From Bacteroidales bacterium (GTDB taxonomy: Bacteria; Bacteroidota; Bacteroidia; Bacteroidales; Muribaculaceae): a stretch of 64,000 bases of DNA. This document shows positions 43,681-51,819 of this stretch, piece by piece (position 1 is the stretch's first letter; every line of letters starts with the position of its first letter). The stretch is from the NCBI GenBank assembly GCA_003150235.1, contig QAMW01000007.1, positions 20,832-84,831 of the forward strand, written 5' to 3'. The translations under genes were made by a program, and so were the position numbers. The notes beneath the pieces were generated by a model. That model was not told the origin of the DNA. It ran no database searches and was given only the letters and a program-made list of their open reading frames with translations.

Positions 43681-44907
43681 ATGATTAAAGAGAAAATCAG
43701 GCGCATCACCTCGATGCCCACATTTCATGTGCTGCTTGCGTTAAGTGCGGCTCACTGCCTCAACGACCTTCTGCAGTCGGTGATTACAGCGGTATATCCC
43801 ATGCTCAAGACCGACCTTGGCATAAATTTCACGCAGATAGGACTTATCACCCTCGTATATCAGCTTGCAGCCTCGATATTTCAGCCGGTGGTAGGGTATG
43901 TGTTTGACAAGCGTCCATTTGTATGGAGTCTGCCGGCGGGCATGATAAGCACCTCGGTAGGTATCGTGCTGCTCGCCTACAGCAATTCGCTTGCCGGTGT
44001 GCTGCTTGCAGTGTTCATGGTGGGACTCGGCTCGGCGACCCTGCATCCCGAGGCGTCGCGCATCACCTCCCTTGCGGGACATGAGCGGCGCGGCTTCGCC
44101 CAGTCGGTATTTCAGGTAGGCGGCAATTTCGGCGGCTCTGTTGGTCCGCTCCTTGTGGCGTTGATTGTCGCGCCCCACGACCGCCGCTACATCATGTGGT
44201 TTCTGCTTTTCGCAGGACTCTGTTTCTGGGCGATGCGCCCAATATGCCGGTGGTATCGCGGATATCTCAACTCATTGAAGCAAGCCGAGCGGCGCAAGAA
44301 GAGCCATGCGGCGCTTCCATTGTCACGCGGCATGACCATCTTTACCATCTGCGTGATTATTATCCTGATATTCTCGAAGTATATCTATATGGCAAGCCTT
44401 TCGAGCTACTATACCTTCTATCTGATTGACAAATTCGGGGTGACGGTGTCACAATCGCAGATATTCCTGTTTGTATTCGTTGTGTCGACAGCCGCCGGCA
44501 CTTTGGTAGGTGGTCCCGTAGGCGACCGCTACGGAAGAAAGCCGGTGATATGGGTATCCATTCTCGGTACAGCGCCGTTCAGCCTTTTGATGCCTCATGT
44601 CAACCTGCCGCTCACCGTGATACTGAGTTTTTGCGCCGGATTCATGCTCTCGTCGGCATTTCCCGCCATACTGCTCTATGCTCAGGAACTGCTGCCCACG
44701 AAACTGGGCATGATTTCAGGATTGTTTTTCGGGTTTGCCTTCGGTGTGGGCGGTATCGCATCGGCAGTGCTCGGCGACTTTGCCGACCGTTACGGCATTG
44801 AGGCGATATACAATTTCTGCGCCTATACCCCGCTGCTCGGCATAATCGCGGCATTCCTCCCCAATCTCAAGAATCGCCCCAAAAGCCGTGACACGCACTC
44901 GGCATAA
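43681..44907 (+). CDS. MFS transporter, fosmidomycin-resistance (Fsr) type
   Basis: 408 residues from the ATG at 43681, with about 12 TM helices. The N-terminal half shows LSAAHCLNDLLQSVITAVYPML and loop 2-3 GYVFDKRPF. The second half repeats GGPVGDRYGRKPVIW at its own loop 8-9, the MFS motif. The overall pattern (HCLND at TM1) is characteristic of Fsr-type efflux proteins, whose known substrate is fosmidomycin; the natural one here is unknown. It starts 2 bp after the S24 regulator stop, suggesting co-transcription. Confidence 0.87.
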   Translation: MIKEKIRRITSMPTFHVLLALSAAHCLNDLLQSVITAVYPMLKTDLGINFTQIGLITLVYQLAASIFQPVVGYVFDKRPFVWSLPAGMISTSVGIVLLAYSNSLAGVLLAVFMVGLGSATLHPEASRITSLAGHERRGFAQSVFQVGGNFGGSVGPLLVALIVAPHDRRYIMWFLLFAGLCFWAMRPICRWYRGYLNSLKQAERRKKSHAALPLSRGMTIFTICVIIILIFSKYIYMASLSSYYTFYLIDKFGVTVSQSQIFLFVFVVSTAAGTLVGGPVGDRYGRKPVIWVSILGTAPFSLLMPHVNLPLTVILSFCAGFMLSSAFPAILLYAQELLPTKLGMISGLFFGFAFGVGGIASAVLGDFADRYGIEAIYNFCAYTPLLGIIAAFLPNLKNRPKSRDTHSA

Positions 44908-44971
44908 TGCCATTGACTCAACCCAAAGTGCCGGAGCAATAAATCCCCGAAAGGGGGATTCATCATGTTAT

Positions 44972-45001
44972 CCGCGGGTAATGCCGAAGGCATACCCGTG
45001 G
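44972..45001 (+). repeat. CCACGGGT-type palindrome, copy 2
   Basis: 30-bp palindrome starting CCGCGGGTAATGCC and ending GGCATACCCGTGG. It matches the reverse complement of 20710-20739 at 29 of 30 positions, about 24 kb away. Confidence 0.6.
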
Positions 45002-45064
45002 ACATGGTATCCGCTCATTGTCTCTACCCCGGTGCGGGTTGTATTGTTGTGGTGGTATCGCTTT

Positions 45065-45095
45065 CCACGGGTGCCCACTCCGGGGCTACCCGCGG
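45065..45095 (-). repeat. CCACGGGT-type palindrome, copy 3 with replaced inner stem
   Basis: Outer ends CCACGGGT and ACCCGCGG are as in the other copies, but the inner stem is GCCC/GGGC instead of TGCC/GGCA, so pairing is kept while sequence differs. Confidence 0.5.
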
Positions 45096-45214
45096 TTAAC
45101 TTTATCTTGCCCATTCCGGGCAAAATCCTTAAGTTCGCGACATTGCAATGCCATTGACTTAACCTCTAACCTTTTAACCTATTAATCTTTAAGTGAGCTT
45201 GCGAAACTTAAATA

Positions 45215-45260
45215 AATAAAAAAAGGAGAGCAGGGATATCACATCCATTTCGCTCTCCTT
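45215..45260 (-). terminator. Terminator of the DUF1846 gene
   Basis: Minus-strand stem AAGGAGAG/CTCTCCTT (45260-45253 with 45230-45223) followed by a T-rich tail. Confidence 0.75.
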
Positions 45261-45278
45261 CCCCTTATCAATAACAAT

Positions 45279-46745
45279 TTATTTGGTCTTTCTTACAGGG
45301 TCGCAGGTAAGTCCCACACCCAGTTTCTTGAATATCTTGTGGTCGACCTCGCCAAGCATCACTGTCGAGTGAACCTGACATCCGTTCAGTTCGGGAAGCA
45401 CCTCAAGCGCCCGGCGGCAATTCTCGTCATCCTTACTCAGCACTGAAAGCGCCACAAGCACCTCATCGGTGTGCAGACGCGGATTGCGACTCCGCAGGTA
45501 ACATGTCTTCGTGTGCTGTATCGGCTCAATCATCGACTGCGGTATGAGTTTTACCGAATGGTCGATGCCGGCGAGATGTTTCACAGCGTTAAGTATCAGC
45601 GCGGCACTCGGACCGAGCAATTCGCTCGTCTCGGCGGTTATGATTGTGCCGTCGGCAAGCTCGATAGCCGAGCAGGGCACTCCGCTGCGCTCGGCGCGTT
45701 CTTTCGCGGCAACGGCAGGTCGACGGTAAGACGTGTCAATTTTCGCCTGCTTGAACAGCAGGGCAATCTTGTTGACCTCGTTGTCATTGCCATCGCCAAG
45801 CGCAAGATTGTTAAGCGCGGTGTAATAGCGGCGGATAATCTCGTTTTTGGATGCCTCACGACACACTTCGTCGTCATTGATGCAGAATCCCACCATGTTC
45901 ACGCCCATGTCGGTAGGCGACTTGTAAGGATTCTCGCCGTATATTTCCTCAAAGAGAGAGTTAAGCACCGGAAATATCTCGATGTCGCGGTTATAGTTGA
46001 TTGCGGTCTTGCCGTATGCCTCAAGATGAAAGGGGTCAATCATGTTGACATCGTTAAGGTCGGCGGTGGCTGCCTCGTATGCGATGTTAACCGGATGTTT
46101 CAGAGGAAGGCTCCACACCGGGAATGTCTCAAACTTGGCATATCCCGCCTCGATGCCACGCTTGTGCTCGTTATAGAGCTGGCTCAGACACACAGCCATC
46201 TTGCCGCTGCCGGGACCGGGTGCCGTCACTATCACGAGCGGGCGAGTGGTCTCCACATAGTCGTTTTTGCCGAAGCCCTCGTCGGAGGCAATCAGCTCCA
46301 CATTAGTGGGATAGCCGTCGATAAGATAGTGATAGTAGGCATTGATACCCATGCGCTCAAGGCGTTTGCGGAAAGCATCGGCACTGCTCTGCCCGTTGTA
46401 GTGGGTAATCACGACCGAGCTTACCAGGAAGCCCCGATTCTGAAATTCCGTGCGCAGACGCAGCACATCCATGTCGTATGTGATGCCAAGGTCGGTACGC
46501 ACTTTGTTTTTCTCAATGTCAACGGCACTTATCACAATCACAATCTCGGCACGGTCGCTGAGTTTTGAAAGCATACGGAGCTTGCTGTCAGGCTGGAAGC
46601 CCGGCAATACACGGCTCGCATGATGATCGTCGAAGAGCTTGCCTCCAAGCTCAAGGTAAAGCTTGTTGCCGAACTGAGCTATACGCTCCTGGATATGTTC
46701 GGACTGAATTTTGAGATATTTCTCGTTGTCAAAACCGTATTTCAT
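45279..46745 (-). CDS. DUF1846 domain protein
   Basis: 488 residues, cytoplasmic. It begins GFDNEKYLKIQSEHIQERI as in DUF1846 proteins, with a nucleotide-binding-like loop TAPGPGSGKMAVCLSQ near 188-203 (P-loop-like G-x4-GK-M) and a long alpha/beta body. The family is widespread in Firmicutes and Bacteroidetes, has solved structures, and no proven function. It has a consensus promoter directly upstream and a clean terminator, so it is a single-gene unit. Antisense frames that look long here are shadows. Confidence 0.85.
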   Translation of the reverse strand: MKYGFDNEKYLKIQSEHIQERIAQFGNKLYLELGGKLFDDHHASRVLPGFQPDSKLRMLSKLSDRAEIVIVISAVDIEKNKVRTDLGITYDMDVLRLRTEFQNRGFLVSSVVITHYNGQSSADAFRKRLERMGINAYYHYLIDGYPTNVELIASDEGFGKNDYVETTRPLVIVTAPGPGSGKMAVCLSQLYNEHKRGIEAGYAKFETFPVWSLPLKHPVNIAYEAATADLNDVNMIDPFHLEAYGKTAINYNRDIEIFPVLNSLFEEIYGENPYKSPTDMGVNMVGFCINDDEVCREASKNEIIRRYYTALNNLALGDGNDNEVNKIALLFKQAKIDTSYRRPAVAAKERAERSGVPCSAIELADGTIITAETSELLGPSAALILNAVKHLAGIDHSVKLIPQSMIEPIQHTKTCYLRSRNPRLHTDEVLVALSVLSKDDENCRRALEVLPELNGCQVHSTVMLGEVDHKIFKKLGVGLTCDPVRKTK

Positions 46746-46754
46746 AACGGATTA

Positions 46755-46786
46755 CAAAGTTAGAAATTTTCTCCCGAAAATACAAA
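46755..46786 (-). promoter_or_regulatory. Consensus promoter of the DUF1846 gene
   Basis: Minus strand TTTG (46786-46783), 20 nt, TAACTTTG (46762-46755); the -7 box is 10 bp from the ATG, giving a leader of a few nucleotides. Confidence 0.7.
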
Positions 46787-46838
46787 TCCACCGCCCGCTT
46801 CCGCATCAAAAACAGTCAGTTTTCAGTTGTTAGAGAGG

Positions 46839-46886
46839 GACTTTAACGACCTTAGGGTCATTAGAGACCTTAACGACCTTAAAGTC
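46839..46886. repeat. Short hairpin with duplicated TTAACGACCTTA
   Basis: GACTTTAA (46839-46846) and TTAAAGTC (46879-46886) form an 8-bp inverted pair; inside, TTAACGACCTTA occurs at 46843-46854 and 46870-46881. Could serve as the 3' hairpin of the gene ending at 46893. Confidence 0.4.
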
Positions 46887-46892
46887 GACAAC

Positions 46893-47354
46893 TCACCTTC
46901 GGAGCGTCAATATTTGGGGGTAGAGGTAGGTCATGAAGCCTTCAGTGTCGTCTATTTCGGTGCCGGTGGAGATGAGCCATGCAATCACCTTGTCAATGGA
47001 TGACTTTATCTCGGCGTGTGCCACGTTGAATTTACGCGCTATGAGGCGCAGATAGGGTCGGTTCTGTTTTAACAGGCAGCCTATGCGCTTGGTCTTTTCC
47101 TCGCGGGTCTCCGGGGCAGGCTTTGAGGCGGCGTTTCTGTTCCGGCGCTCGCGCTGACGTGCCGCCACGGCGGCGCGGCGGTCGACCGTACATTTGATTA
47201 CCATGAATAGTGCCGCAGCCACCGGAGGAAGCTTCGACTCCTCGCCGGTCTGCTGATAGCGGATGATTGCCCCGGTAAGCTGTTGCTGCATTTTCTGTGG
47301 AAGCATGCCGATAGCCGCTTTCCATTCCTCGTCAAATTTAAATGTGCGTTTCAT
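46893..47354 (-). CDS. Hypothetical protein (DUF6291-like)
   Basis: 153 residues. The N-terminus (FDEEWKAAIGMLPQKMQQQLTGAIIRYQQTGEE...LPPVAAALFMVIKCTVD) fits the DUF6291 pattern often seen in phage, plasmid or integrative-element proteins. A basic low-complexity linker (AVAARQRERRNRNAASKPA) leads to a helical C-terminal domain (YLRLIARKFNVAHAEIKSSIDKVIAWL). Possibly DNA-binding; the family guess is mine from pattern only. It stands alone, between a hairpin repeat and the repeat-rich region to its right. Confidence 0.5.
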   Translation of the reverse strand: MKRTFKFDEEWKAAIGMLPQKMQQQLTGAIIRYQQTGEESKLPPVAAALFMVIKCTVDRRAAVAARQRERRNRNAASKPAPETREEKTKRIGCLLKQNRPYLRLIARKFNVAHAEIKSSIDKVIAWLISTGTEIDDTEGFMTYLYPQILTLRR

Positions 47355-47427
47355 AGCATCGTTATTTAGTCGGTTAATGCTGCAAATATAAGCTGCGCCG
47401 ACCTCTCGCCAATGTACAAATGGGAAA

Positions 47428-47455
47428 TTTTTTCGCGGGAAATCCCGCGAAAAAA
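47428..47455. terminator. Symmetrical T/A-flanked hairpin, bidirectional terminator
   Basis: Six T, CGCGGGA, AA, TCCCGCG, six A: works as a terminator on either strand. It could stop leftward transcripts of the alkaline phosphatase gene. Confidence 0.65.
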
Positions 47456-47542
47456 GGTTATGAGGTTATGAGGGGAGAGACGAAGCCGGTACAAAATTTC
47501 CTACGGAAAAAGGTTTTAGTCATCGGATTGTATCGCGTAGCT

Positions 47543-47963
47543 GTAGGGGCTGCTGGAAGGCAGCCCGCGTTGCAAGGGTGGGAGCGGGCGAGCTTCCACT
47601 CGCCCCTACATCGGCTCGTGAATCAGGTTGTATCGCGTAGCTGTAGGGGCTGCCGGAAGGCAGTCCGCGTTGCAAGGAAAGCAGTGTTGCCCGCAGGGCA
47701 TCATCTTTGTTTAGCCGGTGGTTGAGCGAAGCGATACCACCGGAAATAAGAGCAAAATCAGATGTTTCCGATAGGAATCATCTTGGCGCACGGTTGATGA
47801 TTCCCTATCGGGAAACGATATGGGGAAGAAACCGCTGTCCGGGGGTTTCGCTTCGCTCAACACCCCGGCTAAGTTTGGATTATCCCCTTAAACGGGGATA
47901 AAGTCGGTGCATGACGTTTGCAGCGTAGTACGTATATGCGGACGAGCTTTCACTCGCCCCTAC
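47543..47963. repeat. Cluster of GTAG-footed palindromes and related modules
   Basis: GTAG hairpins at 47543-47566 (+), 47586-47609 (-), 47643-47666 (+) and, degenerate, near 47940-47963 (-). A CCGGTGGT-type hairpin lies at 47715-47743, a GTTTCC...GGAATCATC long inverted pair at 47764-47816, a variant of the CCGGTGGT module near 47840-47875 and a small ATCCCC/GGGGAT hairpin follow. No gene is seen in 47456-47992. Confidence 0.7.
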
Positions 47964-47992
47964 AACGGTCTGTAAATCAAGACGGGAAGAGG

Positions 47993-49396
47993 TTATTCGC
48001 CGAGGGTGAGGGAGCGGATTATGCGGGGGATGTCGGTGTTGTTGAGCACGTGGCTGAACTTCTCCGCGCCCTCGCCGACTGCGAATACCGGCACAGGGTT
48101 TGCCGTGTGGTTATGGCTGATGAAATCGGTACCCACCCAATAATTATAGATACGGAAGGTCTCGGTCACAAACTCGTTGAATGTATTATAGAGACCTTTT
48201 TCATCGTTGGACTGACGGGCGACAAACGTGCGGTCAAATGCGGCGCGGAGGCGATTGGTCTGCTCCTCGGTCAGCGGCACATTGGTCCAGAATCCGAGTT
48301 TGTCGCGAAGTAGCTCGCTCATCTCCTCCCATGTCATCGTCTTACCCTCCTTCACGAGGTCACGGCAGTAGTCGGAAAGACGATCCTTGCTAATACGCTG
48401 AGTGTCGACAAGCGCCAGGTCGGCATGACCGTAATGGTCGGGATGACCGATAGCCATGCCGCCGGTGTCATGATCGGCGGTAATGACAATAAGCGTTTCT
48501 TCGGGATGTGCGAGATAAAAGTCGTAGGCGACGCGTATGGCATCCTGAAAATTAAGCACCTCCTTTATTACGCCGCCGGGGTCGTTGGCATGGGCGGCAT
48601 GGTCGATATTTCCACCCTCGACCATGATGAAAAATCGGTCGGGCGATTTCGCACTCACATGGTCAAGCGCCACCTTGGTCAATGCCGGCAGAGTCATTGC
48701 TCCGGGGATAGAGTCAATCGTATAACCTATATTGTTGGCGTTACCCCACACGTTTTCAGGGCTCAACACCCATAGCCGGTCGACCTTTCCGGCGAGTTTG
48801 GATGCCGGTTCAGTGCCGTATGCAATCTCAATGCCGGCTTCCTCTATCATTGCGGGCACTTCGTTAGGCTTACCATCTTTACCCTTCGTACCGCGAAGAG
48901 AACATCCTCCAAGAAAATCGTAGCCGGAAGCGACAGCCTCCTTATCAATGGCGTAATACATATTGCGCGCAGGCTGATGGGCGTAAAACGCCCCGGGAGT
49001 GGCATCGTCGGGAGCCACAGACGTGAGCACGCCCACTCCCCACCCCGCATCTTTAAGCTCACGAGCGATGGAGACATAGTGAGTCACCGAGTCGGGAGCC
49101 ATGCCGAGCATATTGTTGTAAGTCTTGTTGCCGGTCGATAGAGCGGTACCCGCAGCAGCCGAGTCGGTGACAGGCGAAGATGCCGAATAGGTCCAAGCCT
49201 GTGAGGCTACCGGAAACTGCATCATAAGTATCGGCTCGTCGGCGCCACGCACCATGCGGCTATAATACTGTGCGGCGTTCACATGTCCCATACCCATGCC
49301 GTCGCCTATCAGATAAAATACATATTTCACCTCGGCTGAAGCACCGAAGACACATGCACCGGCAATGACCGATGCCAGGATTCTGCGTAATTTCAT
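47993..49396 (-). CDS. Alkaline phosphatase (PhoA-type superfamily)
   Basis: 467 residues. A signal peptide ends near FGASA. The metal/nucleophile motifs are present: YLIGDGMGMGH (metal Asp about residue 32) and TDSAAAGTALSTG (nucleophilic Ser about 80), with later metal ligands EGGNIDHAAH near 256-265 and ITADHDTGG near 305-313. Periplasmic zinc-dependent phosphomonoesterase, likely for phosphate scavenging. No Pho-box-like control can be judged by eye. It is a single gene; its 3' side is the palindrome cluster. Confidence 0.92.
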   Translation of the reverse strand: MKLRRILASVIAGACVFGASAEVKYVFYLIGDGMGMGHVNAAQYYSRMVRGADEPILMMQFPVASQAWTYSASSPVTDSAAAGTALSTGNKTYNNMLGMAPDSVTHYVSIARELKDAGWGVGVLTSVAPDDATPGAFYAHQPARNMYYAIDKEAVASGYDFLGGCSLRGTKGKDGKPNEVPAMIEEAGIEIAYGTEPASKLAGKVDRLWVLSPENVWGNANNIGYTIDSIPGAMTLPALTKVALDHVSAKSPDRFFIMVEGGNIDHAAHANDPGGVIKEVLNFQDAIRVAYDFYLAHPEETLIVITADHDTGGMAIGHPDHYGHADLALVDTQRISKDRLSDYCRDLVKEGKTMTWEEMSELLRDKLGFWTNVPLTEEQTNRLRAAFDRTFVARQSNDEKGLYNTFNEFVTETFRIYNYWVGTDFISHNHTANPVPVFAVGEGAEKFSHVLNNTDIPRIIRSLTLGE

Positions 49397-49463
49397 GATA
49401 ATAATTATGTTTTATTTAAGTAGTTCCTAACTTTTTACTTTCTCCATGCCATAACAACAATAC

Positions 49464-50975
49464 TTACTTCATGAGCTTCAACATCGGCTCAATCAGATGC
49501 CGGTCATTGCTCAATCGCGGCACCTTGCGCTGACCGCCGAGCTTTCCGGTGGAGGCAAGCCACCGGTCGAAGAGTCCCGCCGGTGCCTCGACCACGGAAA
49601 GGCGGTCAAGAAAAATATTGCCTGTGCGCTTGGCATCGTAATCGGAATTTACCTCCCGCAACTTATGGTCGAGCATGTCGGCAAACTCCTCTATCGAAGC
49701 GGGCTTCCTTGAAAATTCAATAAGCCATTCATGTCTTCCGCGCGTCTTATCGGCAGCATAGACCGGAGCGGCGGTATAGTTGGCTATCTCACATCCCAGC
49801 TCACGGCAAGTGGCTGCGATGGCGGCATCGGCGTTATGCACCATCAGCTCCTCTCCGAAGGCGTTGATAAAATGCTTAGTCCTGCCACTGATTGTTATCT
49901 TGAGCGGATTGACCGACGTAACGGTCACCGTATCGCCTATCTTATAACGCCACAACCCGTTACACGCAGTTATTACGAGGGAATATGTCGCTCCCGCCTC
50001 CACTTCCCATGATGCAAGCGCGCGGTCGGTCTCTTTACCTGTCTCATCAAGAGGTATAAACTCGTAGAATACCCCTATATCCATAAGGAGCAGCATCCCG
50101 GGAGTGTCGCGGTCGCATTGCACCGCAAAAAATCCTTCGGAAGCATTATACGTCTCCAGATAGCGCATACGCGCGGGGTCAATTATATGGTTGTATTGTT
50201 CGCGATACGGATCAAACGCTATGCCGCCGTGAAAAAACACTTCAAGATTAGGCCACACCTCATGAAGTTCCTGCGCACCCGAAGCCTTCAACACCTCTTT
50301 CAGCACTACAAGAAACCAAGACGGCACACCGGACAAATTGGTGACATTTTCCCGCAACGAGGCTTTCACCAGTGCCGGAAGTTTGCGCGACCAGTCCTCC
50401 ATCAGGGCTATCCGCTTCGACGGGATTCTTACCATATTGGCAAGAGGGTTGATATGTTCTATCAGATTAGCCGAGAGATCGCCTACCACCACCCCCTTTG
50501 GAAGCGTCAGCTCATTAGCGAAGCTGCCTCCGAGAATGAAACCTTTTCCGTCAAACATCCGGCTCTCCGGGTAAAGCGTGAGGTAACGCGCCACAACGTC
50601 AAATCCTCCCGCGTAATGGTTACGCTTAAATGAGTCGGAGGTGACAGGCACATATTTGCTCTTCCCGTCGGAAGTGCCCGACGACTGGGCGAAATTGCGC
50701 GTAACGCCGCGCCACAGCACATTGCGTTCACCCGCGATCATGCGCTCGACCAACGGACGTATGTCGGAATATTCCTGAAGCATGACACGCTCACGATACT
50801 CCTCATACGACCTTATATCCTTGAAACCGAACTTCTTCCCGACAACTGTATCTCTCGACGAGGCGATAAGCCAAGTGAGTTCATTGCGCTGCACCGCTTC
50901 GGCATCAAGCGCATTGCGATATGCAATCTTGGCTCGACGTGTAAACAATGGGCGTATGAAAGATGTCCGATTCAT
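49464..50975 (-). CDS. GH3 family (auxin-responsive promoter-like) protein
   Basis: 503 residues of the GH3/acyl-adenylate-forming fold. The ATP-binding motif SSGTSDGKSKYVPVT lies near 94-108, the YNASEGFFAV motif near 275-284, and YKIGDTVTVTS near 348-358; the C-terminal subdomain ends GGQRKVPRLSNDR. Plant GH3 enzymes join amino acids to acidic hormones by way of an adenylate; bacterial members of Bacteroidetes are common but their substrates are mostly unknown. A divergent promoter pair separates it from the small lipoprotein gene at 51057. Confidence 0.9.
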   Translation of the reverse strand: MNRTSFIRPLFTRRAKIAYRNALDAEAVQRNELTWLIASSRDTVVGKKFGFKDIRSYEEYRERVMLQEYSDIRPLVERMIAGERNVLWRGVTRNFAQSSGTSDGKSKYVPVTSDSFKRNHYAGGFDVVARYLTLYPESRMFDGKGFILGGSFANELTLPKGVVVGDLSANLIEHINPLANMVRIPSKRIALMEDWSRKLPALVKASLRENVTNLSGVPSWFLVVLKEVLKASGAQELHEVWPNLEVFFHGGIAFDPYREQYNHIIDPARMRYLETYNASEGFFAVQCDRDTPGMLLLMDIGVFYEFIPLDETGKETDRALASWEVEAGATYSLVITACNGLWRYKIGDTVTVTSVNPLKITISGRTKHFINAFGEELMVHNADAAIAATCRELGCEIANYTAAPVYAADKTRGRHEWLIEFSRKPASIEEFADMLDHKLREVNSDYDAKRTGNIFLDRLSVVEAPAGLFDRWLASTGKLGGQRKVPRLSNDRHLIEPMLKLMK

Positions 50976-50997
50976 AAAGTTTTCTTTCGTGTTTCAA

Positions 50998-51016
50998 CAA
51001 AGTTACGCTAAATTTG
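50998..51016. promoter_or_regulatory. Back-to-back -7 boxes
   Basis: Minus-strand TAACTTTG (51005-50998) for the GH3 gene and plus-strand TAAATTTG (51009-51016) for the lipoprotein gene are only 3 bp apart, so the polymerases would compete. -33 elements are weak on both sides. Confidence 0.5.
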
Positions 51017-51056
51017 TTGAAAATTTATGTTGAAACTATAAATAAATGACACCCCG

Positions 51057-51410
51057 ATGAAGAAGACCCTGCTACTCAGCCTGCTCCTCATGGTAATGAC
51101 CGTGACCTTGTCGTCATGTGACCCTGATGATGACTATTATTACTATGACGCCCCGTTTTTAGGCACATGGATGAGAGATGACGGCTCCTCGAGCTTCACC
51201 TTTTACAATAATGGCTACGGAGTATTCACCGACTTCTACAACGGCGGCTCCACATTGTCATTCAGCTGGGAAGCAGACGATTATTACCTCACGGTATATC
51301 CTGATGACGGCTGGGGCGATGAATGGGATTACCAATGGACCGTCTATGGCAACACCCTCACGCTCTACGACCTCGACAACGGCGGCTCCCTGTACTACTA
51401 CGCCTACTGA
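51057..51410 (+). CDS. Small acidic/aromatic lipoprotein
   Basis: 117 residues. Signal with lipobox LSSC (Cys about 21). The mature part is extremely rich in Asp, Tyr, Trp and Gly (DPDDDYYYYDAPFLGTWMRDDG; SWEADDYYLTVYPDDGWGDEW) and consists of short strands, fitting a small lipocalin-like or beta-sandwich outer-membrane lipoprotein. No named family is claimed. Acidic aromatic composition suggests binding of a sugar or cation, which is speculation. Convergent with the next gene, 8 bp apart. Confidence 0.7.
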   Translation: MKKTLLLSLLLMVMTVTLSSCDPDDDYYYYDAPFLGTWMRDDGSSSFTFYNNGYGVFTDFYNGGSTLSFSWEADDYYLTVYPDDGWGDEWDYQWTVYGNTLTLYDLDNGGSLYYYAY

Positions 51411-51418
51411 CGCGCCCG

Positions 51419-51673
51419 CTATCTCGATTTCAATATCCGGCGCAACCGCTCTACCCCTGCTTTCCCAAGAATGAGGATGGCAGTATACTGGCATGTTTTG
51501 GCAAGTCCGAAAAACAGGGTCCACAGTACCCCTTTAACGGCACCACTCACCGGAAGCAACATTTGCATAAACGACAATATGTAGCACATCACGCATATTG
51601 CCGCCACGATAGCCCCGGTTTTGAACGACAGGGACGCAAGCCACTTTTTAATTTTTACAAACGTATCTTTCAT
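51419..51673 (-). CDS. Small two-helix membrane protein
   Basis: 84 residues from the ATG at 51673; the longer reading from 51709 would add a non-hydrophobic start and reach into the promoter repeat, so it is less likely. Two TM segments are visible (IVAAICVMCYILSFMQMLL, about 20-38; GVLWTLFFGLAKTCQYTAIL, about 48-67), with a basic C-terminus (LRRILKSR). No family is recognised. It is transcribed leftward, away from the direct repeat at 51711-51757. Confidence 0.6.
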   Translation of the reverse strand: MKDTFVKIKKWLASLSFKTGAIVAAICVMCYILSFMQMLLPVSGAVKGVLWTLFFGLAKTCQYTAILILGKAGVERLRRILKSR

Positions 51674-51710
51674 TTCATCACAAATATAGGCAAAAACCGG
51701 CTTTTGCAAA

Positions 51711-51757
51711 TTTAACAGGGAATGTTTGGAGATTAGTGTGGAATGGCGTAACTTTGC
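51711..51757 (+). repeat. Direct repeat, left copy (duplicated promoter)
   Basis: 47 nt identical to 53149-53195 except for 2 positions. Contains TTTG (51725-51728), 20 nt, TAACTTTG (51749-51756), a perfect promoter. Confidence 0.85.
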
Positions 51758-51762
51758 TATGT

Positions 51763-51819
51763 CATCGATCGAAGAACGAAAGACTTGGTTGACCGCATTA
51801 CCGTAAATGCGGTTTTTTT
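51763..51819 (+). ncRNA. Possible short RNA from the duplicated promoter
   Basis: A consensus promoter ends at 51756 and an intrinsic terminator lies at 51792-51819, so a transcript of about 57 nt is expected. It is convergent with, and overlaps by 22 nt, the 3' end of the leftward gene at 51798. It could be a real small RNA, or only the cut-off start of the ancestral metK leader. Confidence 0.4.
51792..51819 (+). terminator. Intrinsic terminator at the left cassette edge
   Basis: Stem ACCGCATT (51792-51799) with AATGCGGT (51806-51813), loop ACCGTA, followed by seven T. The T-run is on the plus strand, so it stops rightward transcription. Confidence 0.7.

Larger units (their letters stand above)
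44908..45278. other. Intergenic region with palindromes and terminator
   Basis: No gene seen. It contains a small hairpin AATCCCC-GAAAG-GGGGATT (about 44942-44960), two copies of the CCACGGGT-type palindrome and the terminator of the DUF1846 gene. Confidence 0.6.

Noticed and set aside
45471..46568. Antisense frame of 365 codons over the DUF1846 gene
   Set aside because: The opposite strand encodes a full-length conserved protein with promoter and terminator.
47420..47901. Short frames in the palindrome cluster
   Set aside because: They are made of repeat sequence, and similar peptides appear wherever the repeats occur.
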